A DNA stretch of 64,000 nucleotides, from positions 15,563,988 through 15,627,987 of the forward strand of contig OW203726.1 in assembly GCA_934045075.1 (NCBI GenBank). The letters run 5' to 3'. Source of the stretch: Yponomeuta sedellus. Its lineage: Eukaryota > Arthropoda > Insecta > Lepidoptera > Yponomeutidae. Below are positions 61,852-64,000 of this stretch, in pieces. The notes beneath the pieces were generated by a model. The model was not told the origin of the DNA. It did no database searches and worked only from the letters and a program-made list of their open reading frames with translations. Position 1 is the stretch's first letter. The number at the start of each line of letters is the position of its first letter. The position numbers and the translations under genes are program-made.

Positions 61852-62080
61852 CAAGCGGCGGTAGTCCAGTGGGTAGAACAATGGACTCGGAAGCGATAGG
61901 GCGGGGCAAGTACAAACTTTGTGTCCTAGTAGTATTAATCTAGTAGTAATACAACTCGTTTACTGTGAAGGAAAACATCATGAGGAAACCTGAATGTCTA
62001 AGGTGTTCAAATACCTCAGTGCTTGAAATTCCCAATCCGCGGAGTGCACTCGTGGTAATTAAGCACATACTCTCTCATAA
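61852..62080 (+). repeat. tRNA-derived SINE, second family
   Basis: Head GCGGCGGTAGTCCAGTGGGT, CTCGGAAGCGATAGG, body GAAGGAAAACATCATGAGGA, end GTAATTAAGCACATACTCTC. Confidence 0.65.
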
Positions 62081-62115
62081 AAATTTTGCATAAAAAAATT
62101 ACTAAGTATATTTGG

Positions 62116-62295
62116 GTACTAGCTGACCGAGCGAACTTCGTACCGCCTAACAGTCGATTATTTAATTTTTTTTTTATATTTCTCCCCGTAAGAACCATCC
62201 TGGTACTTTAAGGAATATTCTAAAAAAAGAACTAGCGAAATCGGTTCAGCTGGTCTCGAGATTTGCTAAGCAAAGATTAACTTTTATACACATTG
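62116..62295 (-). mobile_element. Helitron-like non-autonomous copy
   Basis: On plus CTAGCTGACCGAGCGAACTT ... AAAAGAACTAGCGAAATCGG ... ; reversed it ends GGTCAGCTAG. Same family as 41066-41296. Confidence 0.5.
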
Positions 62296-62504
62296 GCTAT
62301 GTTTGCAGGTCGGTATTGTAAGAATAACAAGGCCAGAATACAATGCCATTTACCTACCTACTATATAGGTACTATATTTCAGTTGGATCAGAGATTTTTG
62401 TTCGACTGACGCATGTTTTACGCACGATTGTTCTAAAAAACGGCCAAGTGCGAGTCGTACTCGCGCACAGGGGGATCTGTACCACCTCTATCTGTATGTA
62501 TAGG

Positions 62505-62895
62505 GTCTACGGCTTAACGTGTCTTGCGAAGCACGGAGGCGCTCGGAAAAAATGCCACTAGCGGTAGTCACAAGACGGTCACCCATCCTGCTCCTGACCG
62601 CGCCTGTTGTTACTTTATCTTAGCGATTAATCCTAATCACTCGGTTTCATTAGGCCACGACGGTCACCCATCCTCCTCTTGACCGCACCTGTTGTTGCTT
62701 TACCTTAGTGATTGCTCCCAATTACTCGGTTTTATTAGCGCTTTCAGAGTCAGAGAGAGCTGAGCCAGAGCAGAGTCCAATAAAAGGCACAAATATGTAT
62801 CCCAAATATTTGTGCCTTTCAAGGAAGAGACTTGAGTGATTGCAATCACTTGGCCACGCGGCCACGAGCAAGGCCATGAGCGCTTCACCATTCGT
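62505..62895 (-). repeat. 5S-type SINE heads, tandem partial copies, plus hairpin
   Basis: Two reversed heads: CACAAGACGGTCACCCATCC...CCGCGCCTGTTGTTAC and CACGACGGTCACCCATCC...CCGCACCTGTTGTTGC. Then AAAGGCACAAATAT (about 62783-62796) and its complement form a 14-bp hairpin, and a further SINE scrap lies at 62830-62890. Confidence 0.6.
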
Positions 62896-63440
62896 GTACG
62901 GAACGCTATTCACTGTAGTGCTAACAGTGGTATTTCCAATGAACAATTCTTCTAAAAACTATTGTTTGAAAGGTTACCTCGACATACGAGTACATACGAA
63001 TAAACCTACTGCATTGCTATGCGCATATTTCTTTATTTAGCGATAGTAAATAGCGATTGTCTGTTTGTGTATTTTTTTATTATTCACTGCCCACATTGCC
63101 TTGGTATTGGATGGTATTGGAAAAGATTCAGTTTTCTGTAACTCGAAAGCAAATGAGCCTATTTTGCGTAAAAAGATTGTAAAAATTTATGGGCTGTGAA
63201 AAAAATATTGTTTTTGTCTGAGAGAGTAAAGTATTCCATACTCTAAGGTTTTTGTTCATCAGCTGATGAAATCTGCATCGCTATGATTACAGTTTATGGT
63301 GACGATTTGGTTTTTTGCAATTCGACAGCAAATGAGCATATTTTGTGTAAGAAAGAAATCTGCGTAGAAATATTATTTAATAAAAAAAACAAATACCACT
63401 AAAATTATAAATGTGAAGATGTTTGGATGAATCTGAATTA
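62896..63440. other. no gene recognised
   Basis: AT-rich; no feature seen. Confidence 0.35.
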
Positions 63441-63625
63441 AGACCAAATAAGGGATGTATTAGCAAAGGGAAAGATAAAAAGTACCCGGAACCGGCGTGC
63501 GTGCATGCAACGACTTATGAACGTTGATGAAGCGAAGGTGATCTGTCAGGATCGTGGCAAGTGGCAGTCCCTGGTCTCTGCCTACCCCTCTGGGATACAG
63601 GCGTGAGGTTATGTATGTATGAATT
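63441..63625 (+). repeat. LINE 3' end, (TATG)n tail family
   Basis: GACCAAATAAGGGATGTATT to GTTATGTATGTATG; about 97 percent like the end of 7743-8355 by eye. Confidence 0.8.
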
Positions 63626-63664
63626 AAGACTTAGGATTCTTGATATACCAGTAAGGATCCAATC

Positions 63665-63925
63665 ATAAATTACGTCACACGTTAAGGGGAGGGAGGGGAT
63701 CGACAAGCGTGACGTTGTGTGATTTGCAAATCTACGTGCTCAAAAGATTTACAACTCTTGATATAAAACCAATTTCGGAACTGCTGTTTGAATTCAATAG
63801 TTTTTAAATGTAAAATTAAAAAATATGTGACGTCATACTAGGCTCCTCCCGGGGAGTCTTGCAAATGGGACTAGCAGTGACAAGGATGGGGGAGGGGTAA
63901 AAAAATCACGAGTGACGTAATTTAT
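63665..63925. mobile_element. possible foldback MITE
   Basis: ATAAATTACGTCAC at 63665-63678 and its exact complement at 63912-63925, with internal GTGACGT motifs and G-rich runs near each end. Target duplication not established. Confidence 0.45.
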
Positions 63926-64000
63926 AGATGGCGATAATGCGTTCCCGTGTGATGAGATTTTATTGTTACCGTATAATCTTTTTTTAAGTCCAACCCTATG

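Overview
The window looks like insect, most likely lepidopteran, nuclear DNA. It is AT-rich and gene-poor, with spliced exons bounded by GT/AG, and it is crowded with families I associate with moth and butterfly genomes: tRNA-derived SINEs, RTE- and Jockey/CR1-type LINE ends, Helitron-like copies ending in CTAG, and a BEL/Pao LTR element. No rRNA gene, functional tRNA gene, CRISPR array or bacterial-style operon was seen. The species is not identifiable from the sequence alone.

One host gene is well supported: the 5' five coding exons of a beaten path (beat) family protein on the + strand, at 402-441, 18061-18266, 19713-19848, 22146-22279 and 23261-23465. They join in frame with consensus splice sites and encode a signal peptide plus two Ig-like domains, each with its Cys/Trp/Cys core. 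Intron 1 is 17.6 kb and filled with repeats. The last exon was not found. Just after exon 5 lies a diverged partial second copy of exon 5, with its own donor site. It is either a decayed duplicate or an alternative exon, and it is the most interesting genic signal here.

Layout. 1-4700: gene 5' end, an inverted SINE pair with a 72-bp palindrome, a (TA)43 tract and a long foldback. 4704-15355: a 5.3-kb segment present twice in tandem (4704-10016 and 10033-15355) with only two substitutions and one TA-length change noticed; each copy carries a MITE and several LINE pieces. 15356-16850: the 5' half of the duplicated Jockey/CR1-like LINE. 17-24 kb: beat exons 2-5 among SINEs, a three-unit minisatellite and foldback elements. 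24-46 kb: repeat-rich DNA with a hAT MITE with 8-bp target duplications, SINEs, LINE tails with long microsatellites, a possible isolated Ig-domain exon near 35.2 kb, and a 0.6-kb tandem duplication. 46980-53305: a complete, young BEL/Pao retrotransposon with 254-bp LTRs. 53.3-64 kb: repeats only.

A recurring element across the window is a SINE whose head resembles the internal promoter region of 5S rRNA rather than a tRNA, with at least two subfamilies. Several SINEs also occur as head-to-head inverted pairs, one of them inside a single pair of target-site duplications. Apart from beat, genes in the window belong to mobile elements; most are truncated, while the BEL/Pao element keeps all its visible catalytic residues.
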